Origin: DAOTWC01 sp048499435
GTDB lineage: Bacteria; Chloroflexota; Anaerolineae; Aggregatilineales; Phototrophicaceae
NCBI GenBank assembly: GCA_048499435.1
Contig: JASNZW010000002.1
Span: 434,001 to 498,000, forward strand
Length of the DNA stretch: 64,000 bases
Reading direction: 5' to 3'
The position numbers and the translations under genes are program-made. Shown here in pieces: positions 16,087 to 24,150 of the stretch; the stretch's first letter is position 1, and the number at the start of each line of letters is the position of its first letter. The notes beneath the pieces were generated by a model. It searched no databases. It had not been told where the DNA came from and saw nothing but the letters and a program-made list of their open reading frames with translations.

Positions 16087-16907
16087 AGGCGGCGGCGCGC
16101 CCGGCGGCGCGCCAGCGTGGTGCCAGCGGCCAGCGCCAGCAGCGCCAGCCCGCCCGCCAGCAGCGCAGCCGGGGACAGCCGGGCCAGCGGCGACGGTATC
16201 TCGGCCGGCGCGGCAGGCTGTTCTTCCAGTTGGTCAGCTTCGGCGGCGGCCCCGCCCTGGGCGATTTCAGTCGGCGCGGCGGTCGCGGTCAGCGCCAGGG
16301 CCAGGGTGGGCTGCGGCGCTGCCGCTGCCGCTTCTGGCGCGGCGGCGCCCGGCGTGGCAGAGTCCGAGACGGCGGGCGCGCCGCCGGCCAGCGCCTCCGC
16401 TGCGGGCGGTTGGGCGCGCGCGCTGTCGGCGCTCTCAAAGCCCTGAACGTCGGCGGCGGGCAGCGTCGGCAGCGCGGTGATGCGCTGGCGCTCGATGGGA
16501 ACCTGCGCGGCGCTGGCGCTGGTGGGCGCGGCGGCCACGTGCAGCGCCGCTGGCAGGGCTGCCGGCGCCGGCGCAGACATGGTCAGCAGGTAGCCGCCCA
16601 ACGCCACCAGCGCGATGGCGGCGGCGGCGCTGAGCACGCTGAAAGCGGCGGACACGTAGAACGGCAGCGGGCGCGGGCGCGCGGCGGCCAGCCCGGCCTG
16701 CGCCGCCGTGAGCGCGAAGCTGCGCGGCGCGGCCAGCCGCGGCAGGCTGCGCACCAGGGCGACCGTCTGCCGCAGCGAGTCGAGTTCGCCGTACAGCGCC
16801 GGGTTAGCCTGGAGGCGTGCCTCCAGCGTGGCGCGTTCGGCCTCGGTAAGCTCGCCGTCCAGGTAGGCGGAGAGCTGTTCAACGTTGCGGTCGCTCTGGT
16901 CAGGCAT
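16083..16907 (-). CDS. Membrane-anchored anti-sigma factor, zinc motif absent
   Basis: The N-terminal 50 residues (QLSAYLDGELTEAERATLEA) match the anti-sigma domain that usually carries HxxxCxxC, but no such His/Cys triad is present, so zinc binding is probably lost. A first membrane segment lies near residues 85-108 of this start. It is followed by a long Ala/Pro-rich segment of about 120 residues and a second hydrophobic segment near the C-terminus, then an Arg-rich tail. It should hold the ECF sigma factor encoded just upstream at the membrane until a signal arrives. I took the ATG at 16907; an in-frame TTG at 16928 would overlap the sigma gene by 4 bases. Confidence 0.75.
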   Translation of the reverse strand: MPDQSDRNVEQLSAYLDGELTEAERATLEARLQANPALYGELDSLRQTVALVRSLPRLAAPRSFALTAAQAGLAAARPRPLPFYVSAAFSVLSAAAAIALVALGGYLLTMSAPAPAALPAALHVAAAPTSASAAQVPIERQRITALPTLPAADVQGFESADSARAQPPAAEALAGGAPAVSDSATPGAAAPEAAAAAPQPTLALALTATAAPTEIAQGGAAAEADQLEEQPAAPAEIPSPLARLSPAALLAGGLALLALAAGTTLARRRARRRL

Positions 16908-16924
16908 CGGACTTCCGGCAAAAT

Positions 16925-17551
16925 TCAACTGTCTGGCTTGTCAGATTCAGTAATAAGACGATAAGCGGCGGGCAGAAGTTCCCGCACGCCCTGGAGACAG
17001 TCGCGCACGCTTTCGCGCGCCCGGCTGAGGCGCGACTTGACCGTGCCCAGGTTGGCCCCGGTGATTTCGACGATTTCCTGGTAGCTGAGGCCCTCGACAT
17101 CGCTCAGCACCAGCACCACGCGCTGTGAATCGGCCAGCGCGTTGATGCAGCTCTGGATCGCGCGCGCCAGCTCGCGCTGCTGGGCGGCTTGCTCTGGCGT
17201 GGGCGCGTCGTCAGCGATCGGCGGGCCGTCGTCGAACGCTGGCCCGGCCAGCTCCTCAAGCGAATCGGCTGGGCGGCGGCGGCGGCGGCGCAGCTCGTCG
17301 TAGCAGGCGTTGGTGGCGATCCGCAGCAGCCAGGCGCGGAAGCTGCCGCCCCGGTAGGTGCTGAGGCGGCGAAAGGCGGCGATAAACGCCTCCTGGGTGG
17401 AGTCCGCCGCGCTGGCTGGGTCGCCCATGATGCGGTAGCTGACGCCGTACACCATATCCTGATAGCGCAGCACCAGCGCGTTAAAAGCGTCCAGGCTGCC
17501 GTGCTGCGCCTGGCGTATCAGTGCGGTGTCGTCCGGTAGTTGAGCAGCCAT
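16925..17551 (-). CDS. ECF-type RNA polymerase sigma factor
   Basis: The protein is about 208 residues, typical for group 4 sigma factors. Region 2 (LRYQDMVYGVSYRIMG, STQEAFIAAFRRL, FRAWLLRIATNACYDELRRR) and region 4 (LSYQEIVEITGANLGTVKSR) are both complete; region 3 is absent, as usual. A basic run (RRRRRR) follows region 2. It is the first gene of an operon with its anti-sigma factor and a Nudix hydrolase, and probably controls its own promoter. The ATG at 17551 is used; an in-frame TTG lies two codons upstream. Confidence 0.93.
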   Translation of the reverse strand: MAAQLPDDTALIRQAQHGSLDAFNALVLRYQDMVYGVSYRIMGDPASAADSTQEAFIAAFRRLSTYRGGSFRAWLLRIATNACYDELRRRRRRPADSLEELAGPAFDDGPPIADDAPTPEQAAQQRELARAIQSCINALADSQRVVLVLSDVEGLSYQEIVEITGANLGTVKSRLSRARESVRDCLQGVRELLPAAYRLITESDKPDS

Positions 17552-17614
17552 TGCCAATTGACAATCACGCCGTTTGTTTCTAGGATTAAAAGGTGCGGCT
17601 CGCCGCCCGCGCCC

Positions 17615-17698
17615 GCCGATGTGACGGAACTGGCAGACGTGATGCTCTCAAAAAGCATTGCCCGCGAGGGCGTGTGGGTTCGATTCCCACCATCGGCA
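17615..17698 (+). tRNA. tRNA-Leu (anticodon CAA)
   Basis: The acceptor stem GCCGATG (17615-17621) pairs with CATCGGC (17691-17697), and A17698 is the discriminator. The anticodon stem ATGCT/AGCAT (17642-17646, 17654-17658) encloses loop CTCAAAA with anticodon CAA at 17649-17651. A long variable arm (GCCC/GGGC) and the T arm GTGGGTTCGATTCCCAC complete a class II leucine tRNA reading UUG. CCA is not encoded. A terminator follows at once. Confidence 0.96.
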
Positions 17699-17703
17699 CA
17701 CGC

Positions 17704-17738
17704 GGCCAGAGCTGGTGAACCAGCCCTGGCCGTTTTTG
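17704..17738 (+). terminator. Intrinsic terminator of tRNA-Leu
   Basis: GGCCAG-AGCTGG and CCAGC-CC-TGGCC form a hairpin around TGAA, followed by TTTTTG. It lies six bases after the tRNA. Confidence 0.85.
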
Positions 17739-17805
17739 TTAACGCGGCCTGTCAGGATAATAGCCGCAGCGCGCGGCGGAGTCAACGTCGCGGCGCCGCG
17801 CGGCC

Positions 17806-18507
17806 TCACCCGCCGTTGGTTGGCTCGCCCGCGCCGGGCAGGTTTTGCCGCCGCACCGCCGCGTCAATGTACTTCTGCAGCGACTCCGGCGTGCGGATCA
17901 ACTGGCCCCACTGGGTTGTTTCGTCGCGCATGACCGTCAGCGTGCCTTCAGAGAAGGCGTTGAGCGCGGCCTGGTACTCGATATCGTTCATCGAGGGCAG
18001 CGGCGACTGCGCGTCAGCCACCTCCAGGTTTTCCAGCGCGGTGTCGTAAATCTGCGTCTGCCGGTCCCACTGAAACACGTCGGCCAGCGTGGTGAAGGCC
18101 GCGCCCAGCGCGGGGGCCACCACCGCGACCACCAGCAGCAGCGGCACGATCACGTTCACCAGGGTGCAGTCCAGGTCGGTCGTGACGGCGCTGATGTTGG
18201 CGGCGGTGGCGGCGGCGTCCAGCGTCGTGCCGGCGGCGGCGCTGGCGGCGATCGGCGTCAGGCGGTCCAGGGCGCACTGGTTCACCAGCGACGTGCCGGC
18301 GGCGGTGGCGATGAGCAGGCCGGCCAGCGCCGACGCCAGGCCGGTCAGCAGCGAGAACAGCGCGCGCAGCAGGTTGACCTGCCCGGCGGCGCGGCGGCAG
18401 CGGTCTATCCGGTAGCGGTAATACCCGCGCTGGTCCTCCAGCGCCACCACTTTAAACACTTCGTACAGGGCTTCCAGGCGTTCGCGGTTAAATTCGGTGG
18501 CGCTCAT
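17806..18507 (-). CDS. SLATT/DUF4231-like two-helix membrane protein (second of pair)
   Basis: The 233-residue protein has a soluble N-terminus ending in DQRGYYRYRIDRCRRA, then two membrane regions (about 46-70 and 118-145) separated by an Ala/Thr-rich extracytoplasmic loop with two cysteines. A soluble helical C-terminus follows. The YYxxRxxxxRR entry and the paired helices resemble DUF4231/SLATT proteins, a family predicted to act as membrane effectors in nucleotide-signal conflict systems. No nucleotidyltransferase or SMODS gene lies nearby, so a defence role is not shown. It overlaps the end of the upstream partner by 4 bases. Confidence 0.6.
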   Translation of the reverse strand: MSATEFNRERLEALYEVFKVVALEDQRGYYRYRIDRCRRAAGQVNLLRALFSLLTGLASALAGLLIATAAGTSLVNQCALDRLTPIAASAAAGTTLDAAATAANISAVTTDLDCTLVNVIVPLLLVVAVVAPALGAAFTTLADVFQWDRQTQIYDTALENLEVADAQSPLPSMNDIEYQAALNAFSEGTLTVMRDETTQWGQLIRTPESLQKYIDAAVRRQNLPGAGEPTNGG

Positions 18508-19190
18508 GACGGCTGCCCTCCCAGGCTGTTGAGAACGGTCGGTTCCTCAGGGAACATACCCCGGTTGATGTCGGCGGCGCGGCGCGACAGCTCAACCTGG
18601 CGCTTGTAACCAGTGAGCGTGTTGTAGGGGGGCAGGTTCATCAGGTAGCGAAAGTACTCGCGGCGCAGTTGTTCGGCGCGGCGGCGGTTGTCCAGCCAGC
18701 GCGGCAGCGGCGGCTCGCGCCCGCTGACGGTGGCAACGAACGTCGCCAGCAGGGCGATGATCGTCTCCAGGAACGCCCAGATCGGCAGCCACTCCGGGCT
18801 GCTGTTGAGCGCCAGCGCCTGAAACGAGCCGATGAGCGTGGCGAAAGTCGCCAGCGTGAGGAACAAGAGCTGGTAGACTCGGTAGCGGTTCTGGTTGCTC
18901 TTGGCGGCGTAGTCGCGCTCGATAAACAGGCGCAGCAGCTCGTACTCCATGAAGGCGATATCGGCGTCAATGCGCGCCGCCGCTTCCGGGTAAAGCGTTT
19001 TGATGGCGTCAATGTGCTTCTGCTCGATCAGCCGGAAGGCGGGGTTGGGCGCGCTGGAAAAGCGAAGCTGCGGCAGCTCCTGGACGAACGCGGGCATCAT
19101 TGCGCGCCAGCCACCCCGCACAGCCTGCGTGATCGGCTGGGTGACGCGCGCTACGGGCGATGGTTGCCGGGGGGGCAGTGTGTCAGCCAT
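18504..19190 (-). CDS. SLATT/DUF4231-like two-helix membrane protein (first of pair)
   Basis: The 228-residue protein has a soluble N-terminal half, two closely spaced membrane helices (about 108-128 and 133-152), then WLDNRRRAEQLRREYFRYLM. This post-helix motif is typical of DUF4231/SLATT proteins. It precedes and overlaps a second, divergent member of the same architecture, so the two probably form a hetero-oligomer. A good ribosome-binding site (reverse complement of CCCTCCTG) precedes the ATG at 19190. Family assignment is moderate and function unknown. Confidence 0.65.
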   Translation of the reverse strand: MADTLPPRQPSPVARVTQPITQAVRGGWRAMMPAFVQELPQLRFSSAPNPAFRLIEQKHIDAIKTLYPEAAARIDADIAFMEYELLRLFIERDYAAKSNQNRYRVYQLLFLTLATFATLIGSFQALALNSSPEWLPIWAFLETIIALLATFVATVSGREPPLPRWLDNRRRAEQLRREYFRYLMNLPPYNTLTGYKRQVELSRRAADINRGMFPEEPTVLNSLGGQPS

Positions 19191-19375
19191 AGGTAAAACC
19201 CTCCTGTTTATCCTGTTAAATGCGGCGGCGGCGCTGCTATCAGCCGGTGTGTCCTATCCCTCTATCCATGATTGTACGGAGCTGTCGGCGGCGCGCAATC
19301 AACTGGCTTTCTTTTGCCCGCCGCCGCGTGCATAATAGATGCGCTGCTGTGTCGTAAACTGCTGAGGATAAAAGC

Positions 19376-19756
19376 ATGCGCGTTGTGATTTCGCTGGTGA
19401 TCGGGCTGGCGCTGGGGGTGGGTATCGGCCTGTACGCAGGCTGGGTGCAGTTCCCGGTGGCATACGTCAACAGCCCGATGACCGACCTGTCGCAGCGCTT
19501 CAAGGACGAGTACACGGTGATGATCGCCGCCGGCTACGCCGCCGACCGCGACCTGGAGGGCGCGGTTGAACGGCTGCGGCGCATCGGCGTATCCAGCATT
19601 CCCGCCTTTGTGCAGGACACCGCCGAGCGCTATATCACCACCTCAAGCGATGTGAACGACATCCGCGCGCTGGTGGCCTTCGCCGAAGGGCTGGACCGGC
19701 TGACGCCGATTATGCAGCCGTACCGGCTGGTTAACGCGCCGGGGGCCGGCCAATGA
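19376..19756 (+). CDS. Membrane-anchored protein of unknown function, short paralogue
   Basis: The 126-residue protein has an N-terminal Gly-rich membrane anchor (about residues 3-25) and then an extracytoplasmic helical domain: DEYTVMIAAGYAADRDLEGAVERL. The same pattern (DQYMLAIALGFAGDGNLDRAVARM, shown here only by its parts DQYMLAIALGFAGD and NLDRAVARM) occurs in the next gene, whose start overlaps this stop by 4 bases. The pair therefore arose by duplication and is co-translated. No named family was recognised. The ATG at 19376 follows GAGGATAAAAGC. Confidence 0.75.
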   Translation: MRVVISLVIGLALGVGIGLYAGWVQFPVAYVNSPMTDLSQRFKDEYTVMIAAGYAADRDLEGAVERLRRIGVSSIPAFVQDTAERYITTSSDVNDIRALVAFAEGLDRLTPIMQPYRLVNAPGAGQ

Positions 19757-20709
19757 TTAAGCGCCCGCCGCCCATGCCGACCACGCTGCCGGAGGAAATG
19801 CCGCCGCCGCGCAGCCGCTACAACCGGCCGCGCCGCCCGTTCTCGATCCGCGCCTTCCTCATCGGCATCGCGCTGGGCATCGGGCTGGGCCTGGGCTATG
19901 CCTGGGTGCTCAACCCGGTGGTCGAATACGCGACCGAACCCTGGCAGCTCAGCCCGGCGGACCGCGACCAGTACATGCTGGCGATCGCGCTGGGCTTCGC
20001 CGGCGACGGCAACCTCGACCGCGCTGTCGCGCGCATGCTGACGCTTTACCCGCCTAACGCGCCCGCGCTGGATCCGTTCCAGGAATTTGCCGACGCCGCC
20101 TGCCGGCTGGCGACAACCGGCTATGTGGACAGCAACAGCGGGCGCCGCGCCATCCGCAGCATGATGACCTTCTACCAGCTTCAGGGCAAAACCGGCTGCG
20201 CCGACACGCTCATCCCGGACGTTAACGCGCAGCCGACCGCCGTCGTGCAGATCGAACTGCCGACGCCGACGCTGCCGCCGCCGGCCACCAAGACGCCCAC
20301 CGCGCCCGCCGGGGCCGGGGCCGCCGCCAGCCCCACGCCGCCGCGCATCATCGTGCCCACCAGCGCCCCCCAGCGCGATTTCGTGCTGGCGAACGTGTCC
20401 ACCTTCTGCGACGCCGACCGGTCGGGCATCATTGAGGTGTTCGTGCAGGACTACGGCAGCGTCGGCATTCCCGGCCAGGCGGTGCGCGTCCGCTGGGACG
20501 GCGGCCAGGACACGTTCTACACCGGCCTCCAGCCAGAGCGCGGCCCCGGCTACGCCGATTTCCGCATGGAGCCGGGGCGCGAGTACATTATCGAGATGCC
20601 GGGCCGTTCTGACCCCTCAGAGCGGGCGCTGGGCGCGGTCGCCTGCACCACCGACGCTGGCGCGCGCGCCGTCGTCTCGTACCGGGCGGTGTTCCTGCCG
20701 CGCGGCTGA
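19753..20709 (+). CDS. Membrane-anchored protein of unknown function, long paralogue
   Basis: The 318-residue protein has a proline-rich cytoplasmic start, a membrane anchor near 32-55 (FLIGIALGIGLGLGYAWVL), and the helical domain shared with the preceding gene (about 60-155). A Thr/Pro/Ala linker (about 170-205) leads to a C-terminal beta-rich domain with DADRSGIIEVFVQDY and GIPGQAVRVRWDGGQD, which looks like an immunoglobulin-type fold. It is probably a surface-exposed protein. Such PTP linkers are common in Chloroflexota surface proteins. No function is assigned. Confidence 0.75.
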   Translation: MIKRPPPMPTTLPEEMPPPRSRYNRPRRPFSIRAFLIGIALGIGLGLGYAWVLNPVVEYATEPWQLSPADRDQYMLAIALGFAGDGNLDRAVARMLTLYPPNAPALDPFQEFADAACRLATTGYVDSNSGRRAIRSMMTFYQLQGKTGCADTLIPDVNAQPTAVVQIELPTPTLPPPATKTPTAPAGAGAAASPTPPRIIVPTSAPQRDFVLANVSTFCDADRSGIIEVFVQDYGSVGIPGQAVRVRWDGGQDTFYTGLQPERGPGYADFRMEPGREYIIEMPGRSDPSERALGAVACTTDAGARAVVSYRAVFLPRG

Positions 20710-20845
20710 GGCCGCGCCCAGGTTTCGCTTTTTCCCGGCGCGCCGTGCAGCGTAAACGCCCGCTAACGCCAATCCTATCGGGGCGGCTTCAGGCTTAGAA
20801 TAGAAGTGGATTTGTGCGGCTGCATCGCAGAGGGGCGTATCGCTG

Positions 20846-21916
20846 TTGGAGACCTATAACGGAGACTGGACGCCGCTGATACTGGTCGTGGATGACGACT
20901 GGATGACCCGCGAAGTCATGGAAGCCCACCTGCTGAGCGCCGGTTATGAGGTGCTGCTGGCCCACAGCGGCGAGCGCGCCCTGGCGCTGGCGCAGGAACG
21001 CCCGCCTGACCTGGTGCTGCTGGATGTGCGGATGCACGGCCTAAGCGGCTACGACGTGTGCGAGCGCCTCAAGCACAGCGCGGCGACCCGCTACGCGCCG
21101 GTGGTGATGGTCACGGCGCTGGAAAGCGAGAGCGACAAGCTGCGGGCCATCAACGCCGGGGCCGACGATTTCATCTCCAAGCCGTTCACGTCGCTGATGC
21201 TGCTGACGCGGGTGCGCAGCCTGCTGCGCATCAAGCGGCTGCACGACGAGCTGGAGGAACGCAACCGGCTGCTGCGGCGCGTGCTCAACCGGTATGTTAA
21301 CGAGGACCTCGCCAGCGCGATCCTGGCCGACCCGGAGAACAACCTCCGGCTGGGCGGCGAGACGCGCCCGGTCACGGTGCTGTTCGCCGACATTCGCGGC
21401 TTCACCACTTACGCGGAACAGCGCGCCGCCGACGATGTGCTGGCGCTGCTCAATTACTTCTTTAACGCCCTCACCGAGGTGATCTTCCGCCATCACGGCA
21501 CGTTCGACAAGTATATCGGCGACGAGATCATGGCCTTTTTCGGCGCGCCGGTCGCCACTGGCGACGACGTGTTCAACGCCGCCGCCGCCGCGCTGGACCT
21601 GCTGCGCGTGTTCGGGATGGTGAGAACCGCCGCGTACCCGCACGTTTACAACCTGGGGCTGGGCATCGGCCTGCACAGCGGCGACGCCGCGCTGGGCAAC
21701 GTGGGCAGCGAGCGCGTGATGAGCTACACCGTCATCGGCGACACCGTGAACACGGCGCACCGGCTGCAGGAACTGGCGGGCTGCGACGAGATCATCATCA
21801 GCGCCGCCGTTTACGAGCAGCTTGCCGGGCGCGTAACCGCTGTTCCGCTCGCGCCGCAGGCGATCAAAGGCAAGCGCGAGCCGCAGCAGCTCTACCGCCT
21901 GCAGGGGCTGGCCTAA
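20846..21916 (+). CDS. Response-regulator receiver / class III adenylate-guanylate cyclase
   Basis: The 356-residue protein joins a receiver domain (about 10-125; acidic residues D16-D18, phosphoacceptor D60 in LLDVRM, conserved lysine in FISKPF) to a class III nucleotide cyclase domain (about 175-350). The cyclase has VLFADIRGFTTYAEQ, YIGDEIMAFFGAP and VIGDTVNTAHRLQ, so both metal-binding aspartates are present. A short helix links the two. It would make cAMP or cGMP in response to a partner histidine kinase, which is not in this window. cAMP could feed the Crp-type boxes seen elsewhere, but that is inference. The start is TTG at 20846 with AGAGGGG ten bases upstream. Confidence 0.9.
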   Translation: METYNGDWTPLILVVDDDWMTREVMEAHLLSAGYEVLLAHSGERALALAQERPPDLVLLDVRMHGLSGYDVCERLKHSAATRYAPVVMVTALESESDKLRAINAGADDFISKPFTSLMLLTRVRSLLRIKRLHDELEERNRLLRRVLNRYVNEDLASAILADPENNLRLGGETRPVTVLFADIRGFTTYAEQRAADDVLALLNYFFNALTEVIFRHHGTFDKYIGDEIMAFFGAPVATGDDVFNAAAAALDLLRVFGMVRTAAYPHVYNLGLGIGLHSGDAALGNVGSERVMSYTVIGDTVNTAHRLQELAGCDEIIISAAVYEQLAGRVTAVPLAPQAIKGKREPQQLYRLQGLA

Positions 21917-22017
21917 CCTGACGGTTGCCCACCTGTGCCGCCGCGCGGCTTGGCAGCCGCTGCGATTGCTGGTAAAAACAGCCGCATCTTTTGGGCTGTG
22001 AGGTGTAAATCCCGCGC

Positions 22018-22632
22018 ATGAAAGGCGCGAGCGGCGTGCCAGCCTGGCTGGTGTTTGTGGTGGCGATCGCCATTGTCTTTGCCGTGTACTACCTGTGGGT
22101 GGGCGTGCAGAACTACCTGCGCACCGGCGGCCTGGGCGTTGTCGAGGCCACGCGCCAGGCGGAGCTGATCGTCACGGCGACAGCCGAGCGCGTGCAGTCC
22201 ATCCCTTCGCTGACGCCTGTGCCCTCTTTCACGCCTGTCCCCCCGTGCCAGGATTTCGTTGTGTCCGTCCCCAGCGCCATCGTGCGCGACCAGCCCAACC
22301 CGCGCGCGGCCATCGTCACGGCGCTGGCGGCGGGCGAAACCGTGTGCGTGCTGGGGCGCGAGGGCAGCAGCGAGTGGTACGCCATCGACAGCAACCCGCG
22401 CACGCGCCGGCTGGAGCTGGTCTACATGCATGAGACGGTGATCGAAGCGGTCAACCCGACGCCGACGCCCTCGCGCACACCGACGCCGCTGCCCACTGTC
22501 ACGCCGCTGCCGTCGGCCACGCCGACGCTCTCGCCTGAGCCGCAGCCGACCGCCACGCCCGACCTGGCGGCGACCGATACCCCCACGCCCACGCTGACGC
22601 CCACGCCGACCGAGGCCGTCCAGAGCGCGTAA
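22018..22632 (+). CDS. Anchored bacterial SH3-like domain protein with Thr/Pro tail
   Basis: The 204-residue protein has one N-terminal membrane segment (about 8-28) and an external SH3b-like domain (about 75-140: VRDQPNPRAAIVTALAAGE). The C-terminal 60 residues are almost entirely Pro/Thr with a PTPTP pattern. SH3b domains bind cell-envelope polymers or peptides. It is convergent with an MFS gene, 12 bases away. Function is not known. Confidence 0.7.
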   Translation: MKGASGVPAWLVFVVAIAIVFAVYYLWVGVQNYLRTGGLGVVEATRQAELIVTATAERVQSIPSLTPVPSFTPVPPCQDFVVSVPSAIVRDQPNPRAAIVTALAAGETVCVLGREGSSEWYAIDSNPRTRRLELVYMHETVIEAVNPTPTPSRTPTPLPTVTPLPSATPTLSPEPQPTATPDLAATDTPTPTLTPTPTEAVQSA

Positions 22633-22644
22633 GACAGCCGCTGG

Positions 22645-23901
22645 TCAGTGAACGATGTGGAAGGCCAGCGCCAGCCGCCGCACCGTAAGCGCGCCGGTGG
22701 CGCTGGTGAGCGCCCCGGCCAGCAGGCGCAGCGCCGCGCCCAGCAGCAGCACGACAGTCAGGTTGGCGCCGCCGTTGGCCAGGCTGCTGCCCAGCAGCGG
22801 GCCGACAAACACCGCCAGGTAAACCACCTGGGTGTAGGCGGCGGTGAAGCGCGGCATGTCCTGCGGCGCGGTGCTGTCGGTGAAATAGCCGAACAGGCCG
22901 ATGGTGGCCGCCGTCCAGCCCGCGCCGGACAGCACCGCCGCCAGCAGCGTCGGCGGCAGGTTGGCGCTGAAGGCCAGCACCAGCGCCGCCAGCCCGGTGG
23001 CGATCATCGCGCTGGCGATGAGCGCGCGGCTGCCCCACCGCGCCACAAAGCGGCTGGTAACCAGCGACACGGCGATGGCCGCGCCCAGCTCCACCATGCC
23101 GAACAGCGCCATAAACTGCTCAGCCGCACCCAGCTCGTTGACCAGGCGCAGCGGCGTGACCGGCACGATCGAGAAGAAGGCCACGTGCATAAACGCCGCC
23201 GCGAACGCGACCGTCTGGAAGGCGCGCGCGCGCCAGGCGCTGCCGGAGGCCGGCAGGCTCGCCGGCGGGTGCAGCAGGCTGCGCGCCGCGCTCACGCGCA
23301 CGCGCGTGATGTGCCACAGGCTGATCAGCGTGAACAGGAAGCCGACCGCGAACATCACCTGGTAGTTGGCGGGGAAAAGCGCGGTCTCCAGCCAGGAGCC
23401 GAAGATCAGGATGCTGACGCCCAGCATGGCGTTGAGGGCGATGTTGCGCCGGCTCAGCAGCGGCGTGAGGCGCGGCTGCGGCACGGCCTCGCGCAGCAGC
23501 AGCGTGAACACCACCGAACTCACGCCCTCGGCGATGGCCGCGACTGACACCGAGAACACAATCCACTCTGGCCGCCACTGGGGCGGGATGAAGCCGGTGA
23601 ACGCCAGCAGCAGGAAGCTCAGGCGCACGCCCAGCGCCGGCAGAAAGACCGCGCGCACGCTGTCGTGGTGGCGGCGCATCCAGCGCTGGCTGACGAACGT
23701 GGTCGCCAGCAGCGCCATCAGGCCCGGCAGCGCCGACATCAGCCCCAGCTCAAGCGGCGTGGCCCCGCTGCGGATGGCGAACACCGACAGAAAGCGGGTG
23801 CTGGCGGCCAGCGCCACGCCAAACCACATGGCGTTCATGACCAGGTGGTGAAAATTCCGCTGATCCTGGCTGCGCGCCGCGGCGCGCGTGCGAATGCCCA
23901 T
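22645..23901 (-). CDS. MFS transporter, paralogue of the gene at 25858-27117
   Basis: The 418-residue protein has about 12 hydrophobic segments and the layout of a major facilitator. It resembles the gene on the other side of fhs along its length: NxxHLVMNxxWFGxALAASTRFLSVFAIRxGATPLxLG, and later TAATIGLFGYFT, VVYLAVFVGPLLGSSLANGG. I chose the ATG at 23901 because it gives the same length as that paralogue (419); the frame is open further upstream without a comparable start. Substrate unknown. Confidence 0.85.
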   Translation of the reverse strand: MGIRTRAAARSQDQRNFHHLVMNAMWFGVALAASTRFLSVFAIRSGATPLELGLMSALPGLMALLATTFVSQRWMRRHHDSVRAVFLPALGVRLSFLLLAFTGFIPPQWRPEWIVFSVSVAAIAEGVSSVVFTLLLREAVPQPRLTPLLSRRNIALNAMLGVSILIFGSWLETALFPANYQVMFAVGFLFTLISLWHITRVRVSAARSLLHPPASLPASGSAWRARAFQTVAFAAAFMHVAFFSIVPVTPLRLVNELGAAEQFMALFGMVELGAAIAVSLVTSRFVARWGSRALIASAMIATGLAALVLAFSANLPPTLLAAVLSGAGWTAATIGLFGYFTDSTAPQDMPRFTAAYTQVVYLAVFVGPLLGSSLANGGANLTVVLLLGAALRLLAGALTSATGALTVRRLALAFHIVH

Positions 23902-24107
23902 AGAGACTGCGTTTGTGCTCGCTGTAGTGGGGCCGGCTGCCGCCCACGTGTTCCAACAGCCAGCATTGATTGTAGGGCCGAAAGCGCGCCCGGTTACAGC
24001 CTCAATGGCCTTAAATGGTCCAGCCGGGCCGGTCGGCGGCGGCCACAACTGAGGATTGTCTGCCGGGAACGTGATGAACTACCGGGCGGCGCAAAAGGGC
24101 TGTCTGC

Positions 24108-24113
24108 TACACT
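24108..24113 (+). promoter_or_regulatory. Extended -10 (TGC-TACACT) before fhs
   Basis: TGCTACACT occurs here and also before the VOC gene (44370-44378). It fits an extended -10 element and is placed about 38 bases before the fhs start. Confidence 0.35.
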
Positions 24114-24150
24114 GAAATGCAAATAGTGCCCACTGAAAGGCTGATCTTTT

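Noticed and set aside
17615..17740. tRNA-Leu as an island attachment site
   Set aside because: No integrase gene and no repeat of the tRNA 3' end was seen nearby; the tRNA is followed directly by its terminator.
22440..22630. Repetitive CCGACGCC-type bases that might be a CRISPR or tandem array
   Set aside because: They are codons of a Pro/Thr-rich tail. There are no regular spacers or conserved palindromic repeats. No CRISPR array was found anywhere in the window.
24049..24150. Folate (THF) riboswitch before fhs
   Set aside because: The gap is short and shows none of the conserved aptamer blocks I could recognise.
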